Positions 27,398 through 37,575 of a stretch of 64,000 nucleotides of DNA are shown piece after piece (position 1 is the first letter of the stretch; each line of letters begins with the position of its first letter). A program made the translations under genes and the position numbers. Source of the stretch: Snuella sedimenti (GTDB taxonomy: Bacteria > Bacteroidota > Bacteroidia > Flavobacteriales > Flavobacteriaceae); the NCBI RefSeq assembly GCF_016428595.1, contig NZ_JAELVQ010000013.1:51474-115473 (forward strand), read 5' to 3'. Below the pieces are notes generated by a model. It worked only from the letters and a program-made list of their open reading frames with translations, made no database searches and was not told the DNA's origin.

Positions 27398-30300
27398 TTA
27401 ATTTTTAGTTACAAATTTTAACGCATCATCATTCAGTGCAAAAAGTAACATGGGTTTTGACTTCCCATTAATGTTTATCTTAGTTATTTTTCTAATTTCT
27501 CCTGAAATATTTAAGCCAGATTTATACATAGGCACAGGCAAAAAACCACCATGACCGTCACCTTTCATAAACAGTCCATAACTGGCATCGTTCCTAGGTG
27601 TTTCTACTTCAGCATTATATAAGTTACCACCTATAATAACATCAAGGTTATCATCTTTATCAAAATCATCTATTAAAATATCGTTAATAGATGATATTTG
27701 AGCATGCTTGGGTAATGGATGAAATTTAAAATGACCTTTTCCAGTATTTTCAAAATAAGCAGATTCGAATGTGTTGGCTTCGTAACTTACAGCTTTATTT
27801 AAATTTTCAGCACCATACACATCAATCAGAGAAGCTTTACCAAAGGCATCGTAAGTTTCAAATTTCTTTTTAATAAATGGCATTTGTTGAGAAGAACATG
27901 AACGTCCTCTTAGAGGAAACAAATTGTTGCCTTCGTAGTAACTTAAAACTATATCTAAGGTTCCTGTTTTATCAAAATCACTAGCATATATCTTAAATGG
28001 TTTTTCAGGAATTGCTTTGTATTTATAATTAGAACCTAAATTACCTACTATTAAATCTAAGTCCCCGTCGTTATCAAAATCAGCTGCCTTAATTGTATTC
28101 CACCATCCGTTGCTCAAATTTAATCCAGCTCGATTTGTAATATCTTTAAACCCTTGGTCTGTATTTAGAAAAGCTTTTACAGGCATCCATTCTCCGACTA
28201 TGAGCAAATCCTGCTTACCATCTTCATTCAAATCGATTGGTAATGCATCTGTAACCATACCAATACTTTCTAGATCCTGAAATAGCTCTTTGGATACATC
28301 CTTAAAGGCAATGGTTTTTCCATCACTTTCATTTTTTAACAGGTAGCTATTTGTTGGTAAAGGGTATTTTCCGGGGGTTTGTCTGCCTCCCAAGAACAAA
28401 TCCAAATCACCATCATTATCAAAATCAAAAGCCCTAACACAAGAGCCACTTGAATTTATTGCTGGTATACTTTTATTACTTTGAACAAGAACTCCATTAT
28501 TGTTTAAATAGAAATTATCTTGGTAGTAGCTAGAGGACATGTCTTTTTCATTTCCTCCACTAACTACATATAAATCTAGGTCTCCATCATTATCGGCATC
28601 GAAAAAAACAGCATCGGTATCTTCTCTATTTTTTTGGTTGTTAAATACAAGATCTTGTTCTATTTTAAAAGAACCATCTGGGTTTTGAAGATAAAGATGA
28701 GAGGTTTGCCCAAGAGCACCTCCTAAATAAATATCGTCCAATCCATCTCCATTAATATCTCCTATAGCAATTGCTGGACCTTGTTGGGACATTTTATGGG
28801 GCAATAGGATTTCTCTCTTAAAATCGTTATACTCATTTTGCTGATGTTTCCAATAAATTGGCGATTCTTCCTTACTTAGTGTTTTAAACTGCAAACTAGT
28901 ATTTAATTTATTAGGTGTATTATTTTTAGCTTCGCTATAATTTAAAACTATATCCTGATTTGCCTTTATATTGATTAATTGTTGGTGTTTTCCATCTGGC
29001 CAATTAACAATTAGTGTATCGATGCTGTCTATATCTCCTATACCAAAATGTAAAACATTCCCTATTGCTGATTGAAATCCTCTGGTAGTATAGTTTTCCT
29101 TTGTTTGATTGCTTTCTTTAGTTTTTACTGTTACTCGGGCACCTACGCCTTTAGTGTTTTTATTATTCCCTTTAAAATGCAGCTTCAAAAAATTTCCTCT
29201 GTCTTGTTCTCGAGCATTGTTTTTGTAAATTAATGATACATCATCGGCATTATTAACTACAATATCCAAATCGCCATCATTATCCAAATCTGCATATGCT
29301 GCCCCATTGGAACTAGTGGGTAAACTAGAAACCCAAGATGTGCTCATATCAGAAAAAGTAAGGTCACCATTATTCTTAAAAAAATAGTTTTGTTTTTTCC
29401 GAGTGGGCATTTCATCTAAAATATTATTTATATAGGTATCTCTGTTTTGGTTATTTATTTTTTCTTTTCGGTTTCTTTGTTTAATAATAAAGTCATTATT
29501 TCTAAAGTCTTTTTTTATACCATTTGAAACAAAAATATCCTGTTGCCCGTCGTTATCCATATCAAAAATTAATGGTCCCCAGCTCCAATCTGTACTTGCC
29601 ACTCCAGCTAATTGTGCCACATCTGAAAAGACAGGTGTACTATTTTCTCCAATAGTTCCATTATTAATTTGTAATGCATTATACATATATTGGTAGTGAA
29701 GCCCTTTTTTTACAACATCTCCAAACTTATCGGGTTCCATTGCACTCATACTTGTTTTTATTGTATAATTATCGGCTGCCATCATATCTAAAGAGATAAA
29801 GTCCATCCATCCGTCGTTATTTATATCTCCGATATCTGTTCCCATGGAATAGAAAGACACATGTTTAATAGATTGATTGGCTACATCTGTAAACTTGCCA
29901 TTTTTATTGTTTAAATAAAGAAAATCTTTTCCTTCATAATCATTGGCTACATATATATCTGGCCAGCCATCATTGTTTAAATCACCTATTGAAACTCCCA
30001 GTCCATAACTTAATCTGTTAATGTTTGTTATTCCAGCCTTTTTGGTTACATCATAAAACTTTCCATTATTATTCTGGTAAAGTCTATCTCCTGTAACAAC
30101 GCCTTCTTTTTTAATAAGTTTATTAACATCTTTGTAATCAAAAGGAGATGTGTAATGATTTATAAGGAACATATCTAAATCTCCATCTAGATCATAGTCA
30201 AAAAAAGCGGCCTGAGTAGAACACATATCAATATCTAAGTTATATAGTTCGGCCTGCTCTTTAAATGTTGGTATACCATGTTGGTTTGGGCCATGGTTCA

Positions 30301-30805
30301 CCCATAATTCATTTTTCCGTTTTGTAGGATCATCATATTTTCCTGATTTAGAAATATAAAAATCCATAAGTCCATCATTGTTGATGTCTACGTTAGTTAC
30401 TCCTGTCCTATAACCTGAGGAATACACCAAGCCCGATTCTTGCGTTATGTCTTTAAATTTCAAATTTCCATTATTCAGGTACAATTGGTTTTTTCTTAAA
30501 CTTGAAATAAAAAGAATATCTTGAAGTCCATCATTGTTAACATCTGTTACAGATACCCCTGCTCCGTTATAGTAGTACTCATAGAAAAAGCCATTCATGT
30601 CTGGTGTTTCTGTTAAGGCATTAATAAACCTTATACCCGACTCCAAAGGATTTAGCATTGTATACAGAACTTGTTCATCCTCATTGACAGATTTCTTGTC
30701 AAACTTATTAGGGTATTGTTTACCATTATTATGTTCTTCATTCTTTTTACATGTACAAACCAATGTTAAACATAATGTTAAACCTAAGATCTCCTTAATT
30801 CTCAT
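27398..30805 (-). CDS. Giant VCBS/FG-GAP repeat lipoprotein with UnbV/ASPIC domain (copy 2)
   Basis: A 1135-residue paralogue of the neighbouring protein, with the same layout. It has a lipoprotein signal (LTLVCTC, about residue 19) and about fourteen DxDxDGxxD calcium motifs (DINNDGLMDFYI, DLNNDGWPDIYV and others). A central UnbV/ASPIC domain follows (ARVTVKTKESNQ, GFQSAIGNVLHFGIG, LIVNWPDGKHQQL), then a second propeller half. The two proteins share blocks such as PLRGRSCSSQQ and VETPRNDASYG near the C-terminus, so they arose by duplication. This copy is the first gene after susD, 81 bp away, with a hairpin between them. That is the place where PULs usually encode a surface glycan-binding protein; inference: these proteins serve that role here. 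Confidence 0.88.
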   Translation of the reverse strand: MRIKEILGLTLCLTLVCTCKKNEEHNNGKQYPNKFDKKSVNEDEQVLYTMLNPLESGIRFINALTETPDMNGFFYEYYYNGAGVSVTDVNNDGLQDILFISSLRKNQLYLNNGNLKFKDITQESGLVYSSGYRTGVTNVDINNDGLMDFYISKSGKYDDPTKRKNELWVNHGPNQHGIPTFKEQAELYNLDIDMCSTQAAFFDYDLDGDLDMFLINHYTSPFDYKDVNKLIKKEGVVTGDRLYQNNNGKFYDVTKKAGITNINRLSYGLGVSIGDLNNDGWPDIYVANDYEGKDFLYLNNKNGKFTDVANQSIKHVSFYSMGTDIGDINNDGWMDFISLDMMAADNYTIKTSMSAMEPDKFGDVVKKGLHYQYMYNALQINNGTIGENSTPVFSDVAQLAGVASTDWSWGPLIFDMDNDGQQDIFVSNGIKKDFRNNDFIIKQRNRKEKINNQNRDTYINNILDEMPTRKKQNYFFKNNGDLTFSDMSTSWVSSLPTSSNGAAYADLDNDGDLDIVVNNADDVSLIYKNNAREQDRGNFLKLHFKGNNKNTKGVGARVTVKTKESNQTKENYTTRGFQSAIGNVLHFGIGDIDSIDTLIVNWPDGKHQQLINIKANQDIVLNYSEAKNNTPNKLNTSLQFKTLSKEESPIYWKHQQNEYNDFKREILLPHKMSQQGPAIAIGDINGDGLDDIYLGGALGQTSHLYLQNPDGSFKIEQDLVFNNQKNREDTDAVFFDADNDGDLDLYVVSGGNEKDMSSSYYQDNFYLNNNGVLVQSNKSIPAINSSGSCVRAFDFDNDGDLDLFLGGRQTPGKYPLPTNSYLLKNESDGKTIAFKDVSKELFQDLESIGMVTDALPIDLNEDGKQDLLIVGEWMPVKAFLNTDQGFKDITNRAGLNLSNGWWNTIKAADFDNDGDLDLIVGNLGSNYKYKAIPEKPFKIYASDFDKTGTLDIVLSYYEGNNLFPLRGRSCSSQQMPFIKKKFETYDAFGKASLIDVYGAENLNKAVSYEANTFESAYFENTGKGHFKFHPLPKHAQISSINDILIDDFDKDDNLDVIIGGNLYNAEVETPRNDASYGLFMKGDGHGGFLPVPMYKSGLNISGEIRKITKININGKSKPMLLFALNDDALKFVTKN

Positions 30806-30827
30806 AAAATAATATTGAATTAAATAA

Positions 30828-30849
30828 GGTAGGGCATAAAAGCCCTACC
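30828..30849 (-). terminator. Hairpin between susD and the VCBS genes (attenuator or mRNA end)
   Basis: A perfect 8-bp GC-rich stem, GGTAGGGC at 30828-30835 and GCCCTACC at 30842-30849, with a 6-base loop. It lies 37 bases past the susD stop and 22 bases before the VCBS start. On the minus strand it is followed by TTATTTAATTC, only a moderate U-run, so partial termination or 3'-end stabilisation of susC/susD mRNA is more likely than a full stop. Confidence 0.7.
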
Positions 30850-30886
30850 ATTAAATAAAATAACTCAAAAAACTAACTCAAAAGTT

Positions 30887-32605
30887 TTAATATCCAGGGT
30901 TTTGCTCCATAGCGTTGTTAGTTGCTTTTATCTCACTATCTGGTATAGGCAATAGTAACAGCTTATCGTCCCAAGCTCTTATGGCTGATTCTGGGACAAG
31001 TTTTGTACCATAACTATATACCAATGTTCCATCACTATGTTTCTCTATATCTACACCATATTGTGGTTTACCCATTACTTCTGAACCAATTTTCCAACGA
31101 CGAATGTCATTAAAACGGTGACCTTCCATAAACAGTTCTACCGCACGCTCTCTCTGATACGCTTTAAGTAAATCACTACCCGTTACCGTATTTGGGATAG
31201 GAGGCATATTAACTCCGTTTCTAGCCCGAACCGTATTAATAGCCGCCCGTGCTTCATCTTCATTCCCCAAGAAAATTTGAGTTTCAGCATAATTTAAATA
31301 AAACTCCGTTTTTCTAAATTTAATATCAGGCGTATATTCCGTAGGTATCTCAACAGTGGCTCCTTGAGATGGGTCGGTGTTTTTAGATATTGCATAATTT
31401 GTCTTAGAAGGCTCATGGGCGTTTACTACACCATGATGCGTATCTAAACCTCCTCCGGTTTGCTCTCGAGAACCTGGCACACCATTACCATCATCAGTAT
31501 ACTCGATAAAATACTCAACCTCTCTTCCTTTCCATACTTTTCCATTATATATGATAGACGCATGAAAACGTGGATCTCTATTCTCATAAGGGTTTTGTGG
31601 ATCGAAAATTGAATTTGGATTAGGTGTTACACCATCTGCTAGCATAGGCAATTCACCATCTGTTGTTTCATACATGTTAATAAACTCTTGCGTAGGTGCT
31701 ATTAAAGCCCATCCTGCATATCCATTTGGCCACAACATGGTATTGATCCCAGACCAACCACCTTGGTTCACTTCTTGATTATACTCCCTTGTAAAAATAA
31801 TTTCATCATCTAATGGTGAATTTTTTTCAAAAATAGCAGCATAATCATCACCCATAGGGTAAGAACTTAAATCCATCACAGCTTTATTAGCAGTAGCAGC
31901 AGCATTCCATTTTGACTGATCGTTAGAAGGGTTAAACAACGGACTTGCCGCATATAATAATGTTCTACCCTTTAAGGCCATCGCTGCAGCTTTGCTTGCC
32001 CTAGCTTTTGGTGCATCATCTTTTAAATTAGGTATAGCGGTGTCCAATTCAGAAACGATAAAAGCCACAACTTCGTCTACTGAATTCCTCGGAATATCAA
32101 AATTCTCTTCAGATATTTCCATCCTCCTATCCATGATAGGAACACCTCCATACCAGGATAACAATTCAAAATGATAATAGGCTCTTAAAAAATGCATTTG
32201 AGCAGTGAACTCTTCTGTCTCTGAGACTGGCAAACTAGAATTTTCAATTTTAGCAAAATAGGTATTTGCATGCCTTAAACCATCATAATATCTATTCCAA
32301 GTTCCTCGAGTTGTACCTTCTCCATTGGTTGCCTCAATTCTATTTTCTACATATTCGGCAACACCATGTCCATTTGGTAATTTCCAACTAACCAAATCTG
32401 TCAATACTTCAGTTCCTATTCTGTTTTCTCTATTTATGTTAGGTAACCATGCATATCCTGCATTAACATAGGCTGTTAACAGGTTAACATCATTAAAAAC
32501 ATTTGTTTCTGAAATGGCATCAAGTGGTTGGAGATCTAAAGCATCTTCATTACAGCTTGTAACAAAGAAACCAATTGTTAATAATATTAAATAAACTTTT
32601 TTCAT
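30887..32605 (-). CDS. SusD/RagB-family glycan-binding lipoprotein (PUL 1)
   Basis: A 572-residue SusD homologue with a lipoprotein signal (LTIGFFVTSCNED; lipid Cys at about 18). The N-terminal helical TPR part includes LDAISETNVFNDVNLLTAYV and FLRAYYHFELLSWYGGVPIM. The C-terminus carries the usual FMEGHRFNDIRRWKIG and ends LLPIPDSEIKATN...MEQNPGY. It caps the SusC channel at the cell surface and delivers glycan to it. It lies 12 bp behind susC, in the standard pair, and is followed by a hairpin and the two VCBS lipoprotein genes. Ligand specificity cannot be read; the neighbourhood points to fucosylated, hexosamine-containing oligosaccharides. Confidence 0.95.
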   Translation of the reverse strand: MKKVYLILLTIGFFVTSCNEDALDLQPLDAISETNVFNDVNLLTAYVNAGYAWLPNINRENRIGTEVLTDLVSWKLPNGHGVAEYVENRIEATNGEGTTRGTWNRYYDGLRHANTYFAKIENSSLPVSETEEFTAQMHFLRAYYHFELLSWYGGVPIMDRRMEISEENFDIPRNSVDEVVAFIVSELDTAIPNLKDDAPKARASKAAAMALKGRTLLYAASPLFNPSNDQSKWNAAATANKAVMDLSSYPMGDDYAAIFEKNSPLDDEIIFTREYNQEVNQGGWSGINTMLWPNGYAGWALIAPTQEFINMYETTDGELPMLADGVTPNPNSIFDPQNPYENRDPRFHASIIYNGKVWKGREVEYFIEYTDDGNGVPGSREQTGGGLDTHHGVVNAHEPSKTNYAISKNTDPSQGATVEIPTEYTPDIKFRKTEFYLNYAETQIFLGNEDEARAAINTVRARNGVNMPPIPNTVTGSDLLKAYQRERAVELFMEGHRFNDIRRWKIGSEVMGKPQYGVDIEKHSDGTLVYSYGTKLVPESAIRAWDDKLLLLPIPDSEIKATNNAMEQNPGY

Positions 32606-32617
32606 ATTACACTTTTT

Positions 32618-35600
32618 TTAGAATGTTACATTTAAGCCAAGATTAAACGTCTGGGTATTTGGAAAATCCCATGTAAGATCATTTGTCGACTCCGGATCTG
32701 AAAACCCAAGGTTCGCATTTTTGTCAATTGTAATCAAGTTGTAACCACTTATATATATTCTTGCATTATTAATCCCGATGGATTTAATGGCCGATTCTGG
32801 TAAGGTATAGCCCAATTCTAAGGTTTTTAAACGCAGGTAATTGGTTCTAAAAAGAAAAAAGTCTGTATCTCCATTTATTCCTTCAGTAGGCGCCGGCCAA
32901 GGTGCATCTATATTATTAGGATCCCATGTATTATTTGCATAAGAAGCGAAACCATTATTTCCTCTACTAAAAATAGTTCTATAAGGCTTATAACCTCCTG
33001 TTGCTCCCTGCCACAACATGTTCATGTCGAAATTCTTATAATTTAGTTGTCCCGTAATACCATAAAAGAAATTAGGGTTTTGCACCGACCTAATGCGTTG
33101 TCTGTCTGCTCCAGTAATTTCACCATCACCATTCGTATCTTCCACCATAATACTACCCAAGCGGTCCCCTGGACGTGTAGGGTTATTATCTAAATCGGCT
33201 TGGGTTCTAAATATTCCTATAGCATGATAGCGAAGGGTAGACCCAAAAGGTTTTCCTGTTAAATTTTGGTACTCTTCATCAAAAGGCGGTTCATCGAAAT
33301 TAGTGATCTTATTTTCAGAGTATGCCACATTTCCTCCAATTGAAAACTCTAACTCCCCAATATTACTTCTGTAATTAAGCTCCAACTCATACCCCTTATT
33401 TTCCATAGTTCCAATATTTAGATTTGGAGGGTCGATTCCAGTAAAATTAGGCAATGTAAGGTTAGGTTGTGCCAAAATATCCCTAGTATTCATTTTAAAC
33501 ACAGCTGCTTCCAAAAAAAGCTTGTTATTAAATAAAGAGGCTTCGACTCCAAAATTAGTTGTAGCGGTTACTTCCCAAGTAACATCTGGATTAACAGATC
33601 CACTCTCTCTTATACCTGGCACCGTTACTCCATTAACGACAGTACTGTTACCGCTTCCGAATGTGGCTAGATAATTAAAAGCGGATATCCTATCATTTCC
33701 TAATTCTGCCCAAGATGCTTTTAATTTCAAACTACTTATAGTTTTACTGTTCTTTAAAAAAGCCTCTTCAGAAACCATCCATGCCCCAGAAACTCCTGGG
33801 AAAAATCCAAAACGTTGACCATCTGCAAAATTTTGAGACCCCTCATATCTAAACACAAATTCTGCAAAATATTTATCCTTAAAACCATACTTTGCTCTAC
33901 CTGAATATCCAATTCGCGCAGATTCCGAAGCTTGTCCAGCAGCATAGGAAGCTGTTCTTGAAGGCCCTCCAGAACTTAAATACGGTGACGCTGCCGATAA
34001 ATAATCGTCATTCCCTGCAGAAAACCAATCGGTTCTACCTGTTATATGCTCAACCTGTGCCAAAAGATCAATATTATGATGCTCTGCAATGGTTCTGGCA
34101 TAATTTGTACTAAAATTAACTGTATACAACTTATTTCTATTGTATCTTTGATCTAATCTCAAAAAACCTTGAGTCACTTTAATTGGCTCACCAGTAGAAT
34201 CCGGGTTTTCTTGATACCATTCCCATGGTTGCACCCAACTTTTTGCTAAATCTGTAGCAACAACTGCCGATCCAAAACCAGCTATGGATAAACCTTCCAC
34301 TCCGGGTATTTTATAATTAAATTTAATTCTAGCACTTAAATTTCTACGCTCATTATCATTGAATGACCCACCTTTTAATGTGGCAATGGTACTCTGCCCC
34401 AATCTACCTCCTGCTGGATACCTCGGGTCATCATTTATATAAAAAGGGAAAAATGGCTCCGTTAATCCAGCGGTTTGAATGGCTCCAGAAAAACCATACC
34501 AGTTTTGACGCACATCTTGCTGCCTCATAGATAAGTCTACACCAAAATCCAATCTATCACTTGCTTTAATATCTAGGTTAGATCTCAAATTATACTGCTT
34601 ATTTTCTCCAATATCGTCATTTCTGTAAGCGGAACCCTGTTGGAAATACCTTGCAGAAACAAAATATTTTACATTTTCGGTACCTCCTCTTACAGATAAG
34701 TTATTATCAGTTTGACTGGCAAAATCCTTATAAGCCACATCTGCCCAATCGTATTGTTTCATTGCACCACTTGTAATATCCGCGATTTCGGCATCCGAGA
34801 ATTCCCTAGTATAGTTTGGATCCCATCCAGAATTACGCCAGTTTAATCTATTTAAATAGGTCGCATACTGTAAGCCGTCTGCAAAATTAGGCACACCTAT
34901 TGGTCTTGCGAACCCTAGATTAGTAGAAAAATTAAATTGAGGTTTACCTGTAGTTCCCCGTTTAGTTGTTACTAAGATTACACCATTTGCAGACCGAGCT
35001 CCATAAATTGCCGCCGATGCATCTTTAAGTATAGATACACTCTCAATTTCATTAGGATTCAATCTATCTAACCCATCGGCATCTGCCACACCGTCAATTA
35101 CAATTAACGCTGCATTACTACCAAAAGTTGCATTACCTCGAATAAGAATTTCAGAACTTTCTCGGCCTGGTTCTGCCGAACGTTGGTTGATTACCAGACC
35201 TGGCACTCGTCCAGTAAGGGTATTTGTTAACGTTGAAATAGGGGCTTGAGTTAGGTCTTCTCCATCTACTTGGGAAACCGAAGTTGATAATTCCCTTTTT
35301 CGTTGTGTACCGTAACCTACAACTACAACTTCGTCAAGTCCAGTTGTATCTTCCTGAAGAACAACAGATATGTTTGTTTCTCCACTAACTGAAACCTCTT
35401 GGGTTGCAAAACCAATATAGGATATTACCAAAGTTGCATCACTGTTTGAAACTTCAATAGCAAACTTACCGTCAAAATCTGATTGGGTTCCATTATTGGT
35501 TCCTTTCTCAAGTATGGTCGCTCCTGGTAAAGGAACACCTCCTACATCTGTAACAGTTCCAGTTATCTGATATTGAATTACATTTTCCTTAGACTCGACA

Positions 35601-35968
35601 TTATTAACTACTTTTTTTGTTAATAAAATCAATCTATCATATAGCTCATAATTAATATCTGTATCCTTAAATAAGGAACCTAAAATATGAGCTATTTTTT
35701 TATTTTTAAAGTTTAATGTGACCAAGCGATCCAAGTCTACCGAATTCGACTCATACACAAAACGAAATTCAGAAACAGATTCTATTTCTTTAAAGACGTT
35801 TTCTAAACTTACATTTTCAAGTTCTACTGATATCTTAGTAACTTGAGAGTAGGTATTTGCTTCAACTTTAAATAGTGAAATTATCAAAAGTAAAGTCGTT
35901 AATTTCATTTTTAAATCAATTTTGGGGAGCAAACGCATACATCCCCTAGTTATGAGTTTTTTTTTCAT
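32618..35968 (-). CDS. SusC/RagA-family TonB-dependent transporter with STN domain (PUL 1)
   Basis: An 1116-residue outer-membrane transporter. After an N-terminal signal (hydrophobic stretch LTTLLLIISLFKVEA) comes an STN domain (about 45-120, VSLENVFKEIESVSEFRFVY). A carboxypeptidase-D-like beta-sandwich follows (about 132-215, GTVTDVGGVPLPGATILEKG). The plug contains the TonB box region (DEVVVVGYGTQRKREL) and SAAIYGARSANGVILVTTKRG. The 22-stranded barrel ends TFNLGLNVTF. The STN domain is the part that contacts FecR, in agreement with the fecR gene directly upstream. It imports oligosaccharides with its SusD partner, and binding should trigger the ECF cascade that turns on this locus. Confidence 0.95.
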   Translation of the reverse strand: MKKKLITRGCMRLLPKIDLKMKLTTLLLIISLFKVEANTYSQVTKISVELENVSLENVFKEIESVSEFRFVYESNSVDLDRLVTLNFKNKKIAHILGSLFKDTDINYELYDRLILLTKKVVNNVESKENVIQYQITGTVTDVGGVPLPGATILEKGTNNGTQSDFDGKFAIEVSNSDATLVISYIGFATQEVSVSGETNISVVLQEDTTGLDEVVVVGYGTQRKRELSTSVSQVDGEDLTQAPISTLTNTLTGRVPGLVINQRSAEPGRESSEILIRGNATFGSNAALIVIDGVADADGLDRLNPNEIESVSILKDASAAIYGARSANGVILVTTKRGTTGKPQFNFSTNLGFARPIGVPNFADGLQYATYLNRLNWRNSGWDPNYTREFSDAEIADITSGAMKQYDWADVAYKDFASQTDNNLSVRGGTENVKYFVSARYFQQGSAYRNDDIGENKQYNLRSNLDIKASDRLDFGVDLSMRQQDVRQNWYGFSGAIQTAGLTEPFFPFYINDDPRYPAGGRLGQSTIATLKGGSFNDNERRNLSARIKFNYKIPGVEGLSIAGFGSAVVATDLAKSWVQPWEWYQENPDSTGEPIKVTQGFLRLDQRYNRNKLYTVNFSTNYARTIAEHHNIDLLAQVEHITGRTDWFSAGNDDYLSAASPYLSSGGPSRTASYAAGQASESARIGYSGRAKYGFKDKYFAEFVFRYEGSQNFADGQRFGFFPGVSGAWMVSEEAFLKNSKTISSLKLKASWAELGNDRISAFNYLATFGSGNSTVVNGVTVPGIRESGSVNPDVTWEVTATTNFGVEASLFNNKLFLEAAVFKMNTRDILAQPNLTLPNFTGIDPPNLNIGTMENKGYELELNYRSNIGELEFSIGGNVAYSENKITNFDEPPFDEEYQNLTGKPFGSTLRYHAIGIFRTQADLDNNPTRPGDRLGSIMVEDTNGDGEITGADRQRIRSVQNPNFFYGITGQLNYKNFDMNMLWQGATGGYKPYRTIFSRGNNGFASYANNTWDPNNIDAPWPAPTEGINGDTDFFLFRTNYLRLKTLELGYTLPESAIKSIGINNARIYISGYNLITIDKNANLGFSDPESTNDLTWDFPNTQTFNLGLNVTF

Positions 35969-36016
35969 AATTTTGTTTTGGATTGAATAATTAGTCAGTT
36001 GTTTAATTCACTTTAT

Positions 36017-36052
36017 AAAAACGGAAAGTGCTGAATCCACTTTTCGTTTTTT
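36017..36052 (-). terminator. Intrinsic terminator between fecR and susC
   Basis: A near-perfect stem, AAAACGGAAAGTG at 36018-36030 and CACTTTTCGTTTT at 36038-36050 with one G-T pair, and a 7-base loop. On the minus strand it ends in a T-run after the stem. It lies about 45 bp after the fecR stop and about 50 bp before the susC start. It should end fecR mRNA and make susC depend on its own promoter. Confidence 0.78.
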
Positions 36053-36094
36053 CTTGCTTTTAATGTACTTTTTTTTAATTCATAGGCGTATATT

Positions 36095-37261
36095 TTAATT
36101 AATTACAATTTTGTTATCTACTTTTTCCAGCGAAAAAGGGTATATCTTACTTATTGCAGATAGTATTACCTCAATACTTTCTAACTCTACATTGAAAGAT
36201 GCATTAAAGCGTTTATCTTTTAGCAGCTCATTATTTACCTCTATTGAAACATTATATCGTCTTTCTAATTTTTTCACCATATTTATAAATGGTGTATCCC
36301 TAAAAATCAGGTCGCCCTTAATCCATGATGTATATATATCTACATCTACGGAACTTTTAGTAGCCAGACCTTCCTGTTTATTCCATGAACCTTTGTAACC
36401 TGGGGTCAAGGTAAAGCTTTTGCTTTCAGTATTTTTATAAGATAATTGAACTTTACCTTCAACCAGAACAGTATGTTCTTCATCATCTTCAGGGTAAGAA
36501 GACATATTAAATTCGGTTCCCAAGACCTGAACTTCCATATTATTGGAAGAAACCACAAAGGGATGCTCTTTATCTTTAGCTACTTTAAAAAAAGCCTCTC
36601 CTTCCAAAATTTGAACTTCCCGCTTATGGCCTGATAAAAACCTTACGGGGTATTTCAACCTTGTCCCTGCATTCAAATAAATTAGTGTGCCATCAGACAA
36701 TTCCAAATTAAAAATCTTGTTACCAAAAGGAACATACAATTCATTATAAACCAATCCATTGATTTCAGAATTGACGTTATAACTTAACTTATTTTTCTCT
36801 TGTACACTCAAAACGCTTCCCTGAGAAGAAATGAACTCCTTATTTTCTTCTTGATCAATAACACTTACACCTTGAGATGAAATCAGTTTAACCGAATTAT
36901 TGTCAACCGGCTCAAAAACTATTTCTTGAATATGGGGTTCTTCTTGTATTTCATTTGAAAAATTATCGGAAAGGAAATAAACAGACAAAAACAATCCAAC
37001 AAAAACGACCGCATACTTCAACGATACCTTAATGATATCTCTATTCTTCTTCTTTAAGATAATTTTGCTTCTAAATTTATCCCATTCTTCTTCCTTATCT
37101 ATCGAGTTCAAACAATCTAGAGCATCTTTTACCAAATGTTCCTGAACAAGGGCATTTATTAAGCTTTGCTCTTCGACAGACAAACTTTGGAATAACTCGC
37201 GATTAATTTTCTTCGTATTATTATACGACTCCAACAAGACTTTAATTACATCAATATGCAT
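36095..37261 (-). CDS. FecR-family anti-sigma factor (PUL 1)
   Basis: A 388-residue membrane protein. The N-terminal cytoplasmic part (about 1-80) binds the sigma factor. One transmembrane helix lies at about 83-103 (YAVVFVGLFLSVYFLS). The periplasmic FecR domain includes LSDGTLIYLNAGTRLKYPVR and VQILEGEAFFKVAKDKEHPF. The C-terminal DUF4974 region (about 318-388) includes LIFRDTPFINMVKKLERRYN. It passes the signal from the STN domain of the SusC at 32618 to the ECF sigma factor. It is unusual that the sigma gene is on the other strand, 314 bp away, rather than directly upstream; a terminator separates fecR from susC. Confidence 0.94.
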   Translation of the reverse strand: MHIDVIKVLLESYNNTKKINRELFQSLSVEEQSLINALVQEHLVKDALDCLNSIDKEEEWDKFRSKIILKKKNRDIIKVSLKYAVVFVGLFLSVYFLSDNFSNEIQEEPHIQEIVFEPVDNNSVKLISSQGVSVIDQEENKEFISSQGSVLSVQEKNKLSYNVNSEINGLVYNELYVPFGNKIFNLELSDGTLIYLNAGTRLKYPVRFLSGHKREVQILEGEAFFKVAKDKEHPFVVSSNNMEVQVLGTEFNMSSYPEDDEEHTVLVEGKVQLSYKNTESKSFTLTPGYKGSWNKQEGLATKSSVDVDIYTSWIKGDLIFRDTPFINMVKKLERRYNVSIEVNNELLKDKRFNASFNVELESIEVILSAISKIYPFSLEKVDNKIVIN

Positions 37262-37575
37262 TGGTTCAACTTTCTGTAATCCTAAATCTTTTACTTTGCC
37301 ATTAAGTATTTAGATCTTCAGATCGATTTAACGTTTATACATATATAGTTGTAATTTTTTAAAAAAAGGGTGACAGGTTTAATGTTTTTTTTTACAATAA
37401 TGTTAAAGAACATTCTAGACATTTTATTTATATGAAAGCATCAACCTGCTATTATATTTAAATTTTTATTTTATATTTGAAAATTCCTAAAGGGATTTTC
37501 TTTACCTACTTATTTGAAAAAAATTAATAATTATGTTATTACAAAATGACGCTTAAATAATTTCTATAAAATAAG
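37262..37575. promoter_or_regulatory. Divergent regulatory region between fecR and the ECF sigma gene
   Basis: 314 bp, very AT-rich. For the sigma gene, a Bacteroidota-type -7 element TATATTTG is at 37472-37479, about 97 bases before the ATG, without a clear -33 partner. It overlaps an imperfect inverted repeat, GAAAATTCC-TAAA-GGGATTTTC at 37479-37500, that could be an operator or a leader hairpin. No matching element was found for fecR. No small ORF is evident. Confidence 0.45.

Noticed and set aside
27398..30805. Repeated Asp-rich DNA segments as a possible CRISPR or satellite array
   Set aside because: The repeats are degenerate, in frame, and encode calcium motifs of the VCBS proteins; spacing is irregular.
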